Assembly (NCBI GenBank): GCA_049340005.1
Contig: JBMPIY010000001.1
Origin: CAXBDP01 sp963974465
Lineage (GTDB): Bacteria; Bacteroidota; Bacteroidia; Cytophagales; Cyclobacteriaceae
Reading direction: 5' to 3' (one strand)
Length of the DNA: 64,000 bases
The position numbers and the translations under genes are program-made. Numbering within the stretch: the first letter of the stretch is position 1; each line of letters begins with the position of its first letter. Positions 34,396-44,452 of this stretch are shown here, in pieces. Under the pieces are notes generated by a model, which was not told the DNA's origin, did not search any database, and saw only the letters and a program-made list of their open reading frames with translations.

Positions 34396-36570
34396 TTATA
34401 CTTCTTCTATTTTGAATGGTAATTTGTAAATGCGTTTGCCTGATACGCTGTATAAGGCATTAACCAAAGCAGGTGCCAAAGGTGGAAATCCCGGTTCTCC
34501 TACTCCACCCGGAGCTTCTTCATTTTCCATAATGTGTATATCCAATGGCGGACATTCATTGATTCTAAGCATTTTATAATTATGAAAATTACTTTGCTCA
34601 GCCCAACCATTTTTAAAGGTAATGGGATCTTTCATAGCAGCCGTCAAAGCCATTACAATATTACCTTCTGTTTGACCTTTTACTGTGTCAGGATTTACAT
34701 ATTGACCACAATCCAAGGCTGTCCAAATTTTATCAATTTTGTATCTGCCATTATCGCCTTTGCTTACTTGAACAACATGCGCACAAGTGCTACCAAAGGA
34801 ACGAGCAACTGCCACTCCGCGACCAACACCAGCTGGTAATGGACTATCCCAATTAGACATTTCGCGCACTTTTTCTAGCACTTTTACAAAGCGAGGTTCT
34901 TTTGATAATCGTTGAATTCTAAAATCCATCGGATCCATTCCTTCTTTCTCAGCAAGCTCATCTACAAAGCATTCGTGGCCAAACACATTGGTACTTGCAT
35001 AAACCGAACGCCACCAACCCAAAGCAATTGGAGCAGGATGATGCACAAAATGGGTTCTGAAATTGTCTATTTCGTAATGCGAATCGCTAATACATTCCAT
35101 TGCGCCACGATCTACATTTGAAGTATTTGCATTTGGGTTGATATTAAAAGAAATACTCGGCCCAATTACCTTTTCTTCCCAAGCATTCACTTTGCCATTT
35201 ACATCGAACGCAGCGCGGGAGGAATAAATCATTCCAGGCCTAAAAGGGCCGGCAGTTGTATCTTCTTCACGGGTCCAAATAAGCTTAATGGGCTTGTTTA
35301 CTTTTTGGGCAATTGCCAATCCCTCTGAGAGGAAATCGGTAAATAATCTTCGTCCAAAACCGCCACCTAGATAGGTGGTATGCAACGTCACTTTCTCCAA
35401 TGGAATATTCAGAAAGGTTGCCGCCTCTTGTTGTGCTCGATTGGAAACTTGTGTAGGAGCCCATATTTCGCATTCACCTTCCTTTATATGTATGGTTATG
35501 TTCATTGGCTCCATCGGACTGTGAGCAAGGAATGGCGTTTCATACACTCTTTCCAAAGTGCTCGAAGCATTATTCAAAGCTGCATCTACATCACCATTAT
35601 TGGTATGGATAGCGCCTTCAGTATCTTTAAGTGCATTCATTTCTTGATACATTTTTGCTGTATCAAATTGACCATTTGCACCTAAATCCCAATCAATTTT
35701 CAGTCTCTTTTGTGCTTGAAGTACGCCATAATAACTCTCACCAACGATCGCTACAGTTGGCATTTTATTACCAAAAATGGTTCTTTCAATTTCAAAAACC
35801 TCTTTTACGCCTTGTACCTTTAGCGCTTCTGTATCGTCAATAGAATTGATTTTGGCGCCTAAAACTGTTGGATGCGAAACGGTTGCATATAGCATCCCTT
35901 CTACTTTCACATCTATTCCAAATATGGCGCTTCCATCCACTTTCTCCACCACATCCGGGCGCATCACTTTTTTGCCTATTAGTCTGCATTCAGATTTGGG
36001 CTTAAGTGCCGGTTCTTTTGGCGCTTCTAATTTACTCGCAGCATCTACAAACTCACCAAAATGACCTTGCTTGCCACTTGCTTTGTGGTAGATTATTCCT
36101 TTATCAGTAGTACATTCTGCGACTGGCACATTCCAGCTTTCAGCTGCTGCTTGCACGAGCATTTGCCTTGCAGCTGCACCCATTCTTCTCAAAGGAATCC
36201 AACCTGTTCGTACACTTGAGCTACCACCTACTGACATACTTCCATAAGCAGGAGCTGCAATTGCCATCTTCACAGTAACTTGCTCAAAATCAAGGTTCAA
36301 TTCCTCAGCTATTAAAGTAGGAATAGATTGCCAAACTCCTTGACCCATTTCGGGCTTATGGTTATATATGGTAACATTACCTCCCGCATCTATTTGGATA
36401 AATGGATTCAAATTGGTGAGCGTATTGGCTGCATCATCTAATTTAAAAACCTTTGCCTCAGTCCCTTTTGCACCAGCAGGAATATAAAAACCTAAAGCCA
36501 AAACAGCCGAAGTGGCTCCACTCAATTTGAGGAACTTCCTTCTATTAATTGATTTTTTTAATTCTTCCAT
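34396..36570 (-). CDS. Molybdenum hydroxylase large subunit (isoquinoline 1-oxidoreductase beta type)
   Basis: 724 residues. A Tat signal (NRRKFLKLSGATSAVLALGF) directs it folded to the periplasm. The Mo-binding domain motifs include NHKPEMGQGVWQ near the N terminus, TTYLGGGFGRRL in the middle, and GGVGEPGFPPLAPALVNAL near the C terminus, where the Glu of GVGEPG is the catalytic base of the family. With the small Fe-S subunit and cytochrome c it forms an aldehyde or N-heterocycle hydroxylase. The substrate cannot be told. It follows the small subunit by 2 bp. Confidence 0.92.
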   Translation of the reverse strand: MEELKKSINRRKFLKLSGATSAVLALGFYIPAGAKGTEAKVFKLDDAANTLTNLNPFIQIDAGGNVTIYNHKPEMGQGVWQSIPTLIAEELNLDFEQVTVKMAIAAPAYGSMSVGGSSSVRTGWIPLRRMGAAARQMLVQAAAESWNVPVAECTTDKGIIYHKASGKQGHFGEFVDAASKLEAPKEPALKPKSECRLIGKKVMRPDVVEKVDGSAIFGIDVKVEGMLYATVSHPTVLGAKINSIDDTEALKVQGVKEVFEIERTIFGNKMPTVAIVGESYYGVLQAQKRLKIDWDLGANGQFDTAKMYQEMNALKDTEGAIHTNNGDVDAALNNASSTLERVYETPFLAHSPMEPMNITIHIKEGECEIWAPTQVSNRAQQEAATFLNIPLEKVTLHTTYLGGGFGRRLFTDFLSEGLAIAQKVNKPIKLIWTREEDTTAGPFRPGMIYSSRAAFDVNGKVNAWEEKVIGPSISFNINPNANTSNVDRGAMECISDSHYEIDNFRTHFVHHPAPIALGWWRSVYASTNVFGHECFVDELAEKEGMDPMDFRIQRLSKEPRFVKVLEKVREMSNWDSPLPAGVGRGVAVARSFGSTCAHVVQVSKGDNGRYKIDKIWTALDCGQYVNPDTVKGQTEGNIVMALTAAMKDPITFKNGWAEQSNFHNYKMLRINECPPLDIHIMENEEAPGGVGEPGFPPLAPALVNALYSVSGKRIYKLPFKIEEV

Positions 36571-36572
36571 GA

Positions 36573-37031
36573 TTAACTAAAAGTTGAGGCTTTCTTAATC
36601 GCATTTCTTACTCTATCGTAGGTGCCACAGCGGCAAATATTTCCCTGCATAGCAGCATCTATTTCATTGTCGCTAGGTGTGGAATTTCGCTTTAGCAATG
36701 CCGCAGCACTCATTATTTGCCCACTTTGGCAATAGCCGCATTGTGGCACTTGCTCATCAATCCAAGCTTGCTGCAACGGATGAAGTTCGCCATTTGCCAA
36801 TCCTTCAATCGTAGTAATTTCCTTGCCTTGCGCAGCCGTCACAGGAGTAACGCATGAGCGCATTGCAATACCATCCATATGTATAGTACATGCACCACAT
36901 TGAGCCATTCCGCAACCAAACTTGGTTCCTGTAAGCCCTACAAAGTCACGAATTGCCCATAGCAAAGGCATTTGTGGGTCAACATCAATTTGATGCTCTT
37001 TCCCATTTATCTTCAAGTTTATTGCTGCCAT
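36573..37031 (-). CDS. Molybdenum hydroxylase (2Fe-2S) subunit
   Basis: 152 residues. The plant-type ferredoxin cluster ligands lie in KFGCGMAQCGACTIHMDG plus the later Cys of MRSCVTPV. The second cluster is bound by CGYCQSGQIM and ICRCGTYDRV. It carries electrons from the Mo centre to the cytochrome. There is no Tat signal, so it must be exported with the large subunit. Confidence 0.95.
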   Translation of the reverse strand: MAAINLKINGKEHQIDVDPQMPLLWAIRDFVGLTGTKFGCGMAQCGACTIHMDGIAMRSCVTPVTAAQGKEITTIEGLANGELHPLQQAWIDEQVPQCGYCQSGQIMSAAALLKRNSTPSDNEIDAAMQGNICRCGTYDRVRNAIKKASTFS

Positions 37032-37121
37032 TTTTTCGGATTTTGATACAAATTACTAATAATGCCCAAGAAAAACAGTCTCTTGGATGTGAATGGCTGA
37101 AAATAATGCTAAGCAAGCAAA

Positions 37122-38177
37122 TTACTTTTTCACCTTATTATTTTCCAGAAATTTAGATGAAGCCATACGACCCTTCATTTGGGAAATAGAATTGCCCATT
37201 TGCCACTTCATTAATCTAAGTAAGATATCTGTATTTGGTGGAGCATCAGATCCTGAGCCTGGTAGTTTAAGAGTAGTAGAAACTTTATCCCCCAACATAA
37301 AGCGCATTTGCTTTACCGGCCAATCTTTTGGCACAAAAGGCGGGAGGTTACTTTGATAATATGTCACAAGTGCATTGGCTAACTTTTGACCTTCATCGGA
37401 TGGCTTGAAATGCCGATTACGAATAGTCAATTCTAATTTTTCGGTATCTTCATAGCTATGCATTATCAACTCAGCATGCAATCCTAATCGCGCGCCAATT
37501 ACATTCCATAGATGAATAAAAGCTACTTTCTCATTTGCATTTAATCGGATATTCAATTTGGCTATTCCCTTTATTACCATTAACGAAAATGACAGTAATG
37601 TCCCAGCCATATCTTCTTGATTTACTGGAAGCCCAGACTGCATATCCCAGGATTGATATTTCAGTATAAAATACCTAGTAGCAGCATGAATCAGTCTAGT
37701 TTTGAAGATCGAAGCGAGCCCTTTTCCTAGTGGCTCAAAGGCATTAGGACTGATTAGATTCAATACGAATTCAGCTGTATCAGCCAAGCGAATTCCCGGA
37801 TTCTCAACAATCTTCTTGGAATTGATTAACACTTTGGCGCCATCTGCAGCTGCATAGCAATAAGGCAAGGACAGAAATCCCAGTACATTCAATATCTCAT
37901 GCATATGCTTATCTGAAACTTGATGCGCTAAATTAATGGACTCTTGATTTTCCCAATCCAAATTGCGGTTTACATCTTGCCATAAGTCCAGAAGTGCCGG
38001 AGACCAATTAGACTTAGGTAATTGTGCATTGTATTGCAGCTCGGTAAGGAATGGAAAAAATCCCTCCCGCCCTTTGGACTTGAGCAATTCCTCAACAGCT
38101 TGGTCAGCCAATGAATCACCCATTACTCTAAATTTATTCAGTTGGATTGTTTCCATAATGGATAAACTCATTTTCAT
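37122..38177 (-). CDS. MpaB/DUF2236-family oxygenase-like protein
   Basis: 351 residues from the ATG at 38177; the ATG at 38171 is also possible. The DUF2236 fold of latex-clearing and mycophenolate MpaB oxygenases is suggested by ATRYFILKYQSW, HLWNVIGARLGL and the long helical core. These enzymes bind a b-type haem, and several His residues are present, but I cannot assign the ligand. It precedes the Mo-hydroxylase operon by 90 bp on the same strand and may be its first gene. One sense and one antisense GCGGGAGG word lie inside. Confidence 0.75.
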   Translation of the reverse strand: MKMSLSIMETIQLNKFRVMGDSLADQAVEELLKSKGREGFFPFLTELQYNAQLPKSNWSPALLDLWQDVNRNLDWENQESINLAHQVSDKHMHEILNVLGFLSLPYCYAAADGAKVLINSKKIVENPGIRLADTAEFVLNLISPNAFEPLGKGLASIFKTRLIHAATRYFILKYQSWDMQSGLPVNQEDMAGTLLSFSLMVIKGIAKLNIRLNANEKVAFIHLWNVIGARLGLHAELIMHSYEDTEKLELTIRNRHFKPSDEGQKLANALVTYYQSNLPPFVPKDWPVKQMRFMLGDKVSTTLKLPGSGSDAPPNTDILLRLMKWQMGNSISQMKGRMASSKFLENNKVKK

Positions 38178-38267
38178 CAATTTTGATTATCTTTTCAAAC
38201 AGTGGATTCATTATTAATTTCATTGATTAGATTTATCATGATTTTTAGACTCAAAATTTTCAAGACC

Positions 38268-39128
38268 ATGAAAGCAATTTTACTTACCATTATATTTTCC
38301 ATTTCAATTTTTCATTTAAGCGCGCAAACAAGTTCAGACATTTATTTATTTGATATTCAAATGAATAATAATTCAATGAAGCTTATTAATGGCAAAAATC
38401 TAACAGCGCGGGAGGGATATGATAATCAGCCGCATTTTGTAGATGATAGAGCATTATTATACACTTCGCAGCGCGATGGGCAAACAGATATTTATGCCTA
38501 TGACTTTGTGCAAAACACTGCCGGAAACTTAACTCGGACTCCTAATACTAGCGAATATTCTGCGACTGTGACTTCAGATAAAGATTTTATAAGCACAATA
38601 ATGGTGGAAGAAGACGGCACCCAAAGACTTTGGAAATTTCCAATTACAGGTGGCACTCCTACTTTAGTATTGGATGATATAAAACCTGTGGGATACCACG
38701 CTTGGTACAATGAAAAGCTGGCTTTACTTGTATTAGGTAAACCTGCAACTTTGCAAGTGGCTAATGCTTTAACACAAGAAGTATCGACCATTACTGGCAA
38801 TATCGGGAGGTGCTTAGCGCCTATTCCAGCATCAGGAAAAATCAGTTTTGTGCATAAAGAAGCTGGCAAACCTTGGATGATCAAATCGCTGGATATGAAC
38901 AGCATGGAAATCACCGAAATTGTCGAAACATTGGAAGGTTCTGAAGACTATGCTTGGGCAGGGCCAAACCGAATAATCATGGCCAAAGACACAAAAGTGT
39001 ATGAGTGTGTTTTGGATGGTGATAAAAACTGGAAGGAAATAGCAGACTTGAGTGAATTTGGTATCACAAAGCTTAGTAGAATTGCCATTGATAAGACTTT
39101 GAAAAGATTGGCGATTGTTGGGGAGTGA
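38268..39128 (+). CDS. Secreted TolB-like beta-propeller protein
   Basis: 286 residues from the ATG at 38268, which starts a clean signal peptide (MKAILLTIIFSISIFHLSAQ). TolB-type blades follow: QPHFVDDRALLYTSQRDGQTDIYAYDF, YSATVTSDKDFIST and the like. It is too short for a full protease. It may bind a partner at the envelope. No operon is seen. Confidence 0.75.
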   Translation: MKAILLTIIFSISIFHLSAQTSSDIYLFDIQMNNNSMKLINGKNLTAREGYDNQPHFVDDRALLYTSQRDGQTDIYAYDFVQNTAGNLTRTPNTSEYSATVTSDKDFISTIMVEEDGTQRLWKFPITGGTPTLVLDDIKPVGYHAWYNEKLALLVLGKPATLQVANALTQEVSTITGNIGRCLAPIPASGKISFVHKEAGKPWMIKSLDMNSMEITEIVETLEGSEDYAWAGPNRIIMAKDTKVYECVLDGDKNWKEIADLSEFGITKLSRIAIDKTLKRLAIVGE

Positions 39129-39159
39129 TAAATGTTTGAATGCTTTTGAAAATGATGGG

Positions 39160-39355
39160 TGATCGGTGATGAGTTATGGGTGATGAGTGATGGGTTATGG
39201 GTTATGGGTTGTGAATGCCTAAATAATGTTGACCGTTGATAAAGAAAAAGGTTTTGGGTGATGGATTTTGGGTGATGAGTTATGGGTGATGGGTTGTGAA
39301 TGCCTAAATAAGGTTGACCGTTGATAAAGAAGAAGATTATGGGTTGATGGGTTTT
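39160..39355. repeat. GT-rich degenerate tandem repeats
   Basis: Many near-copies of TGGGTGATGAGTTATGGG. A longer direct repeat appears at 39204-39250 and 39289-39335 (ATGGGTTGTGAATGCC, AAATAA, GTTGACCG, TTGATAAAGAAGAAG). The GTTGATAAAGAAGAA part also occurs at about 63118 and 63411. Open reading frames here are low-complexity products of the repeats, not genes. Confidence 0.8.
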
Positions 39356-39369
39356 GGGTCTTTAAATTG

Positions 39370-39484
39370 AGCTCCGTAGGAGCAATCTGATTGTAGCAAC
39401 ACAAATATCCAAAATGCCATCTAGCTCCATAGGAGCGATCTGTTTGTAGCAACAAAATATGCAAAAAACCAGCTCCGTAGGAGC
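39370..39484. repeat. Three REP-like palindromes (AGCTCCNTAGGAGC)
   Basis: Palindromes at 39370-39383, 39423-39436 and 39471-39484, each followed by the conserved half-site RATCTG and spaced about 50 bp apart (TTGTAGCAACA repeats between them). Related palindromes occur at 63158, 63208, 63438 and 63488. This is the arrangement of REP elements mobilised by RAYT transposases, of which a remnant lies at 63626. Confidence 0.75.
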
Positions 39485-39576
39485 GATCTGTTAATTGGTG
39501 GTGGGTTTTGAGTTGAGAAAAAGGTCGTGAATATTGGAATGCATCAAATTGCTGATTTACAATTGAATATAAATGC

Positions 39577-39607
39577 AAAAGCCAATCCTAAATCAGGATT
39601 GGCTTTT
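39577..39607 (-). terminator. Terminator of the esterase gene
   Basis: AAAAGCCAATCCT / AGGATTGGCTTTT, a 13-bp stem with a 5-nt loop and a T-run on each side. It lies 20 bp after the esterase stop. Confidence 0.85.
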
Positions 39608-39627
39608 AATTTTAATCAACAGATCAA

Positions 39628-41367
39628 TCAATACCTCCAACTCTTGGTATCAGCACCCGCTGGAGCATCTCTTTCGATGATGTCCATAATCTTTGGCAAA
39701 TAGAAAGTATTATATCGGAGCCTTGAGATATAATTCGGATTTTCATGATCTCCATTCCAACAATGTTCGGCTCTATCACCATAATCTACTTCTCCACCAT
39801 AATAAGGATTCGTGGTATTCTCTAGAAATTCCTCCACCAAATAAACCGCATTATTAAGGTAGTAATTGTCCATATCACCACAGTAGATATGAATTTTGCC
39901 TTTCAGTTTTTCGCCTAATCCATTTTCCCAATCGCGACGAAGTATGTGGCCTATATCGTAATTTTCTTTCCAATATTCGGCTACCTCAGGATTGATATCG
40001 CCAGATACTTTATCCCAAAGTCTAGCCGGATAGCCATCCTCACCTACAGGCGAATAAGTGGCTTCCCAAATATCCCATTGCTGTCCGGAGCGACCTTTTG
40101 TGCCTAATACCAATTCTCGATGATTCATATCTGCCAAGGTGGAACTTACATGGCCAAGATAATCTCTATGTCCTGGTCTTGGTGTTTTCTTAAACTGACT
40201 ATCAAGGTAATAGGCGTTTTTATCCTCATAAATATTTACTTGGGTATAAGCCTGAAAATCAATTGGATCAGGGCACGCAGCGAAAGTAGCTCCATATTCA
40301 TCAGGGTACTTCACCTGCACCGCCAAAGCTTCCCAACCGCCAGTTGAGCCGCCATACAAGAATCTAGACCAACCCTCTCCTATTCCACGAAACATTTCTT
40401 CAATATGTGGGATCAATTCATAGGTAATTGCATCACCATATGGTCCTTGATTGGCAGAATTCACAGCATATGAATCATCATAATACGGTGTAGGATGTTG
40501 AATTTCGATGACTATATATCTTGGAAAATTCGGTCCAGTCCATTGCTTGTAGAAGTTATGGGCTTCCTCTTGTTGAATGATATTGTAGCCATTAATACCA
40601 AAACGAGCCGAAAATTCTGGCTGCATGTCCGGATCGGGTGGATCTTCTCTAAAACCCGTAAATGTGTATGGAAAGTGTCCATGAAAAATCATTAGAGGAT
40701 AATGCGCTTCAGGATGCTCATCAAATCCATGCGGCACCAATATATTTGCTCCCAAGTAAACATCTCTGCCCCACCATTCGCTTAGCATTTCGCTCTTCAT
40801 TTTGATATGCTTGATATTCTTGGTATCCTTTGGAGCTTCAATTGGGGGTATTTCTTGATCAAGATTTACAGTAATCCTCCCGCCGTTTGGATCTACATTT
40901 ACTTTTATTGGTGTATTGTAAAAGTTGCCCGGCTTGCGATTCCATTGCTGGCCTTCGCCTTTATCTGGTGGTAATTTCAATACTCTACCATCTTTCAAAT
41001 TGTACGTTTCATATCTATTTAGCAATGCTTGTACATGATACTCGCCAGCTTCGATATCTCTCAAGCTGCGAATAGGATACCCAAATGCTTCCGCATCTAC
41101 CAATACCGTTTGGCCGGGCTCCCAATTTTCTACATCTATGCCAAAAGCCAATTGCGTACTCGGTCCATCAGAAATCTGAAATCTTGGCTCGGCAGAGTCA
41201 TCTTTCGAAAGCATTAAAACAAGTCTGCCATCTTGCGCTTGATCTATCAATTCCTGCGAAAAGGAAACTTCGAATACTGGCCCTGTGCTTTCATCTCCTC
41301 CCGCATTGCAAGCCCATGCGAATAGGGCTATGAGCGCCATTGGCACTCCAAATAATTTTCTCATCAT
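39628..41367 (-). CDS. Esterase-D-like alpha/beta hydrolase lipoprotein
   Basis: 579 residues. The lipobox is FAWACN. An N-terminal beta domain (about 25-190) precedes the hydrolase: LMIFHGHFPYTF (oxyanion region), RFLYGGSTGGWEALAV (nucleophile elbow, GGSTGG) and a likely His in RAEHCWNGDHE. It resembles the putative-esterase/S-formylglutathione-hydrolase group. The substrate is unknown; a surface location is likely. Two sense GCGGGAGG words lie inside (40876, 41297). Confidence 0.8.
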   Translation of the reverse strand: MMRKLFGVPMALIALFAWACNAGGDESTGPVFEVSFSQELIDQAQDGRLVLMLSKDDSAEPRFQISDGPSTQLAFGIDVENWEPGQTVLVDAEAFGYPIRSLRDIEAGEYHVQALLNRYETYNLKDGRVLKLPPDKGEGQQWNRKPGNFYNTPIKVNVDPNGGRITVNLDQEIPPIEAPKDTKNIKHIKMKSEMLSEWWGRDVYLGANILVPHGFDEHPEAHYPLMIFHGHFPYTFTGFREDPPDPDMQPEFSARFGINGYNIIQQEEAHNFYKQWTGPNFPRYIVIEIQHPTPYYDDSYAVNSANQGPYGDAITYELIPHIEEMFRGIGEGWSRFLYGGSTGGWEALAVQVKYPDEYGATFAACPDPIDFQAYTQVNIYEDKNAYYLDSQFKKTPRPGHRDYLGHVSSTLADMNHRELVLGTKGRSGQQWDIWEATYSPVGEDGYPARLWDKVSGDINPEVAEYWKENYDIGHILRRDWENGLGEKLKGKIHIYCGDMDNYYLNNAVYLVEEFLENTTNPYYGGEVDYGDRAEHCWNGDHENPNYISRLRYNTFYLPKIMDIIERDAPAGADTKSWRY

Positions 41368-41534
41368 GGTTGTTAAAGGTTAGTTAAAATTCCAATCTAT
41401 TTAAGAAGTTTTGTGCTTATTTACAATAGATTATATTCTAACAAGGCATTTAAATAATTTCACTTCACTCAATTTGCAAGACAAATGCTGAAGCCGAATA
41501 TCCATTTGCAATTCTTTCGTAATTTGGCGAAATC

Positions 41535-42839
41535 ATGTGCGACACGTTTATCTCGTTTCCTTCTCACAATCAAGGCAGTTCCATTTTATTAGGCAAAAAT
41601 TCCGATAGAGAACCTAATGAAGCTCAAGAACTAAGCTATGTACCGGCAATGGAGTATATAGAGAGCGTACTACAATGCACCTATATCTGCATTCCGCAGG
41701 TCAAATCAACTTATGCCGTAATTCTATCCAAGCCCTTCCAGATGTGGGGGGCAGAAATGGGCGCCAATGAACATGGCCTAAGTATCGGTAATGAAGCTGT
41801 TTTTACGAAAGTGAAATTCCAAAAAGGGAATAGTGGACTTACGGGAATGGATTTGCTGAGGCTTGCATTGGAGCGCTGTAAAACGGCTAAACATGCAGTG
41901 GAATTGACTACTGAATTATTGGTAGAATATGGACAAAATGCATGTGGAGGATATAAAAATAAGCGATTTTATTATTCCAATAGCTTTTTGATTGCAGACC
42001 GACAAGAAGCTTGGGTACTCGAAACAGCGGGAGGAGAATGGGCGGCTAAGCGAGTATACGACTACTATAGCATATCCAATGGAATAAGCATTGGCAGCGA
42101 ATATGATCTCAGTAGCAAAAATTTAGTTTCATTCGCGCAAGCCAAAGGTTGGGTCAAGAAAAACGAGACTTTTCATTTTGCTAAGCACTATTCAGATGAA
42201 TTTTACACCCGAATGAGCAATTGTCGATTACGAGCCTCAAAAACCTCACAAAGCCTTCACAAGCATGAAGGTAAACTCGATTTGTTTAATGCCATGGAAG
42301 TTCTTCGCCAGCATAATATTCACAATGGAGAGTTTACACCTGCCAAAGCCAGCACTGCTAGCGTTTGTATGCACGCCAATGGACTAACCAATCCAAACAG
42401 TACCACAAGCTCTATGCTTGCAGAGATCAAAGCTGAGGGAAGTCCCACGGTTTGGTTGACTGGAACAGCTTATGCTTGTACTTCCCTTTTTAAGCCATTT
42501 GGCTTTCATCCCTATAGTGTATTGAAATCAGACTACTACAAACCAAGCGAAAAATTGGATTCCTCACTTTGGTGGCAATCCGAAAAGATCATGCGATCTG
42601 CTGCGATGCATTACAAAGATTTCATTCTACAGACACATCAAAAGTTGGAACAAAAGCAGCGAAATTTAATTGGCCAATATCAAAATGGAAAACCCATACA
42701 AGAGCTCGAACAGCTAGCCGAAAAACTTCAAAGAGAATTGCTTACGGAGTATCAGCAGATTTTAAATAAATGTAAGCGGGAATTTCACCCAAAATTCTCT
42801 CTTTATTTAAAGCTCATAAATCAGCCTTTAAAGAGCTAG
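41535..42839 (+). CDS. Secernin/C69-family Ntn-hydrolase
   Basis: 434 residues. It starts MCDTFISFPS: removing Met exposes Cys2, the N-terminal nucleophile of the C69 dipeptidase/secernin family. GKNSDREPNEAQ and EMGANEHGLSIGNEAVFTK are further family motifs. There is no signal peptide, so it is cytoplasmic. It is probably an amidohydrolase or dipeptidase. It is monocistronic. Confidence 0.88.
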   Translation: MCDTFISFPSHNQGSSILLGKNSDREPNEAQELSYVPAMEYIESVLQCTYICIPQVKSTYAVILSKPFQMWGAEMGANEHGLSIGNEAVFTKVKFQKGNSGLTGMDLLRLALERCKTAKHAVELTTELLVEYGQNACGGYKNKRFYYSNSFLIADRQEAWVLETAGGEWAAKRVYDYYSISNGISIGSEYDLSSKNLVSFAQAKGWVKKNETFHFAKHYSDEFYTRMSNCRLRASKTSQSLHKHEGKLDLFNAMEVLRQHNIHNGEFTPAKASTASVCMHANGLTNPNSTTSSMLAEIKAEGSPTVWLTGTAYACTSLFKPFGFHPYSVLKSDYYKPSEKLDSSLWWQSEKIMRSAAMHYKDFILQTHQKLEQKQRNLIGQYQNGKPIQELEQLAEKLQRELLTEYQQILNKCKREFHPKFSLYLKLINQPLKS

Positions 42840-42856
42840 TAATAAATTTGCCTTTC

Positions 42857-42864
42857 TATCTTTG
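42857..42864 (+). promoter_or_regulatory. Candidate -7 box (TATCTTTG) upstream of tyrS
   Basis: An exact TAnnTTTG match 89 nt before the tyrS start codon. No TTG lies at the ideal -33 distance. A leader of about 80 nt would result. I see no T-box-like structure in it. Confidence 0.4.
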
Positions 42865-42952
42865 TCCAAAATTGAAATGAAGGCACATATTTAAAGGCTC
42901 AATTTTCATTTTATTAATATTTCGAAATAGAATTAAGGATTTAACGACGATT

Positions 42953-44239
42953 ATGAAATCAGATTTCTTAGCTGAACTTCGCTGGCGTGGGATGGTGCAT
43001 GATATGATGCCAGGTGCCGAAAAACAACTTTCTACAGAAATGACCTCCGCCTATATTGGCTTTGATCCTACGGCTACTTCATTGCATATCGGCAATTTGG
43101 CTACGATCATGTTGCTTGTTCACCTTCAACGTAGTGGCCATAAGCCTTATGCATTGGTGGGCGGTGCTACAGGCATGATTGGCGATCCTTCATTCAAAAA
43201 CGCTGAGCGTAAGTTGCTAGATGAAGAAACCTTACGCATCAATCAAGCGGGTATTCAAAAGCAATTGGAGAAATTCTTGGATTTCGATTGTGGTGAAAAT
43301 TCAGCTGAAATCGTCAATAATTACGATTGGTTCAAAGATTTCAAATTATTGGATTTCCTAAGAGATGTCGGCAAGCACATCACCGTCAATTATATGATGG
43401 CCAAAGATTCTGTGAAGAGCCGATTAGATAGCGGCTTATCTTACACTGAGTTTGCTTATCAGCTTATTCAGGGTTACGATTTCCAATGGCTCAATAAGCA
43501 CAAAAATGTGAAAATCCAGATGGGTGGTTCTGATCAGTGGGGCAATATCACTACGGGTACTGAACTGGTGCGGAGAATGAATCAAGGCGAAGCTTATGCA
43601 TTGACCACTCCTTTGATTACTAAGTCTGATGGATCCAAGTTTGGGAAAAGTGAAGGCGGAAACGTTTGGCTCGATCCAGACCAAACTTCGCCTTACCAAT
43701 TCTACCAATTCTGGCTCAATTGCGCCGATGAAGATTGCGGGAGGTTGATTAGGGTGTTTACGCTATTGGACGAAGCTACCATCAAAGGATTGGAAGCTGA
43801 ACATGCCGAAGCTCCTCATTTGCGCATATTGCAAAAGGCCATTGCCAAAGACGTAACCATTAGAGTTCATAGCCAAGCCGATTACGAAATGGCTGTAAAA
43901 GCTTCTGAAATTCTATTCGGCAAATCTACTACTGAAGATTTGGCTTCACTTGATGAAAAAACGCTTCTGCAAGTTTTTGAAGGAGTGCCTCAGCAATCTA
44001 TCAGCAAAGCTCAATATGAAGGCACTGACTCAACTATCGATTTGCTTACTGAACTTACTGGAAATATTGTATTCAGCTCCAAAGGTGAAGCTAGAAAAAT
44101 GATAAAAGGTGGCGGGGTAAGCATCAACAGAATCAAAATCGAAGATGGAGAAGCCAAGCCGGAATTTGCTTTACTTCAAGGCAAATACCTCCTCGCTCAA
44201 AAAGGAAAGAAGAATTACTATTTGATACAAATCTCTTAA
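42953..44239 (+). CDS. tyrS: Tyrosyl-tRNA synthetase
   Basis: 428 residues. It charges tRNA-Tyr. The class I signatures are HIGN (in ATSLHIGNLATI) and KFGKS (GSKFGKSEG, in place of KMSKS). The C-terminal S4 domain is present (GEARKMIKGGGVSINRIKI). This is the bacterial TyrRS-I type. One GCGGGAGG word at 43737 encodes part of DEDCGRLIRV. Confidence 0.97.
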   Translation: MKSDFLAELRWRGMVHDMMPGAEKQLSTEMTSAYIGFDPTATSLHIGNLATIMLLVHLQRSGHKPYALVGGATGMIGDPSFKNAERKLLDEETLRINQAGIQKQLEKFLDFDCGENSAEIVNNYDWFKDFKLLDFLRDVGKHITVNYMMAKDSVKSRLDSGLSYTEFAYQLIQGYDFQWLNKHKNVKIQMGGSDQWGNITTGTELVRRMNQGEAYALTTPLITKSDGSKFGKSEGGNVWLDPDQTSPYQFYQFWLNCADEDCGRLIRVFTLLDEATIKGLEAEHAEAPHLRILQKAIAKDVTIRVHSQADYEMAVKASEILFGKSTTEDLASLDEKTLLQVFEGVPQQSISKAQYEGTDSTIDLLTELTGNIVFSSKGEARKMIKGGGVSINRIKIEDGEAKPEFALLQGKYLLAQKGKKNYYLIQIS

Positions 44240-44452
44240 ACCAAAAACCACTATTCGATATTTGGAATGTAGAACAAGGGATAAATAGGATTTGTAATCC
44301 GACCAGCAATTTATTTCAATTAGACTCCACCGTTTCAATTGTCGGAATCAGAATTAACAGGATTACGGAATTGCTAAGGTTTTGGCCACTATTTATCTAA
44401 TTGAGACGTTGCCTTTCCTTTAATAACTCAGGATTTCAATCTATGAAAAATA

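Noticed and set aside
39219..39578. A 119-residue minus-strand open frame
   Set aside because: It is the translation of degenerate tandem repeats and REP-like palindromes; low complexity, no start signals, no family.
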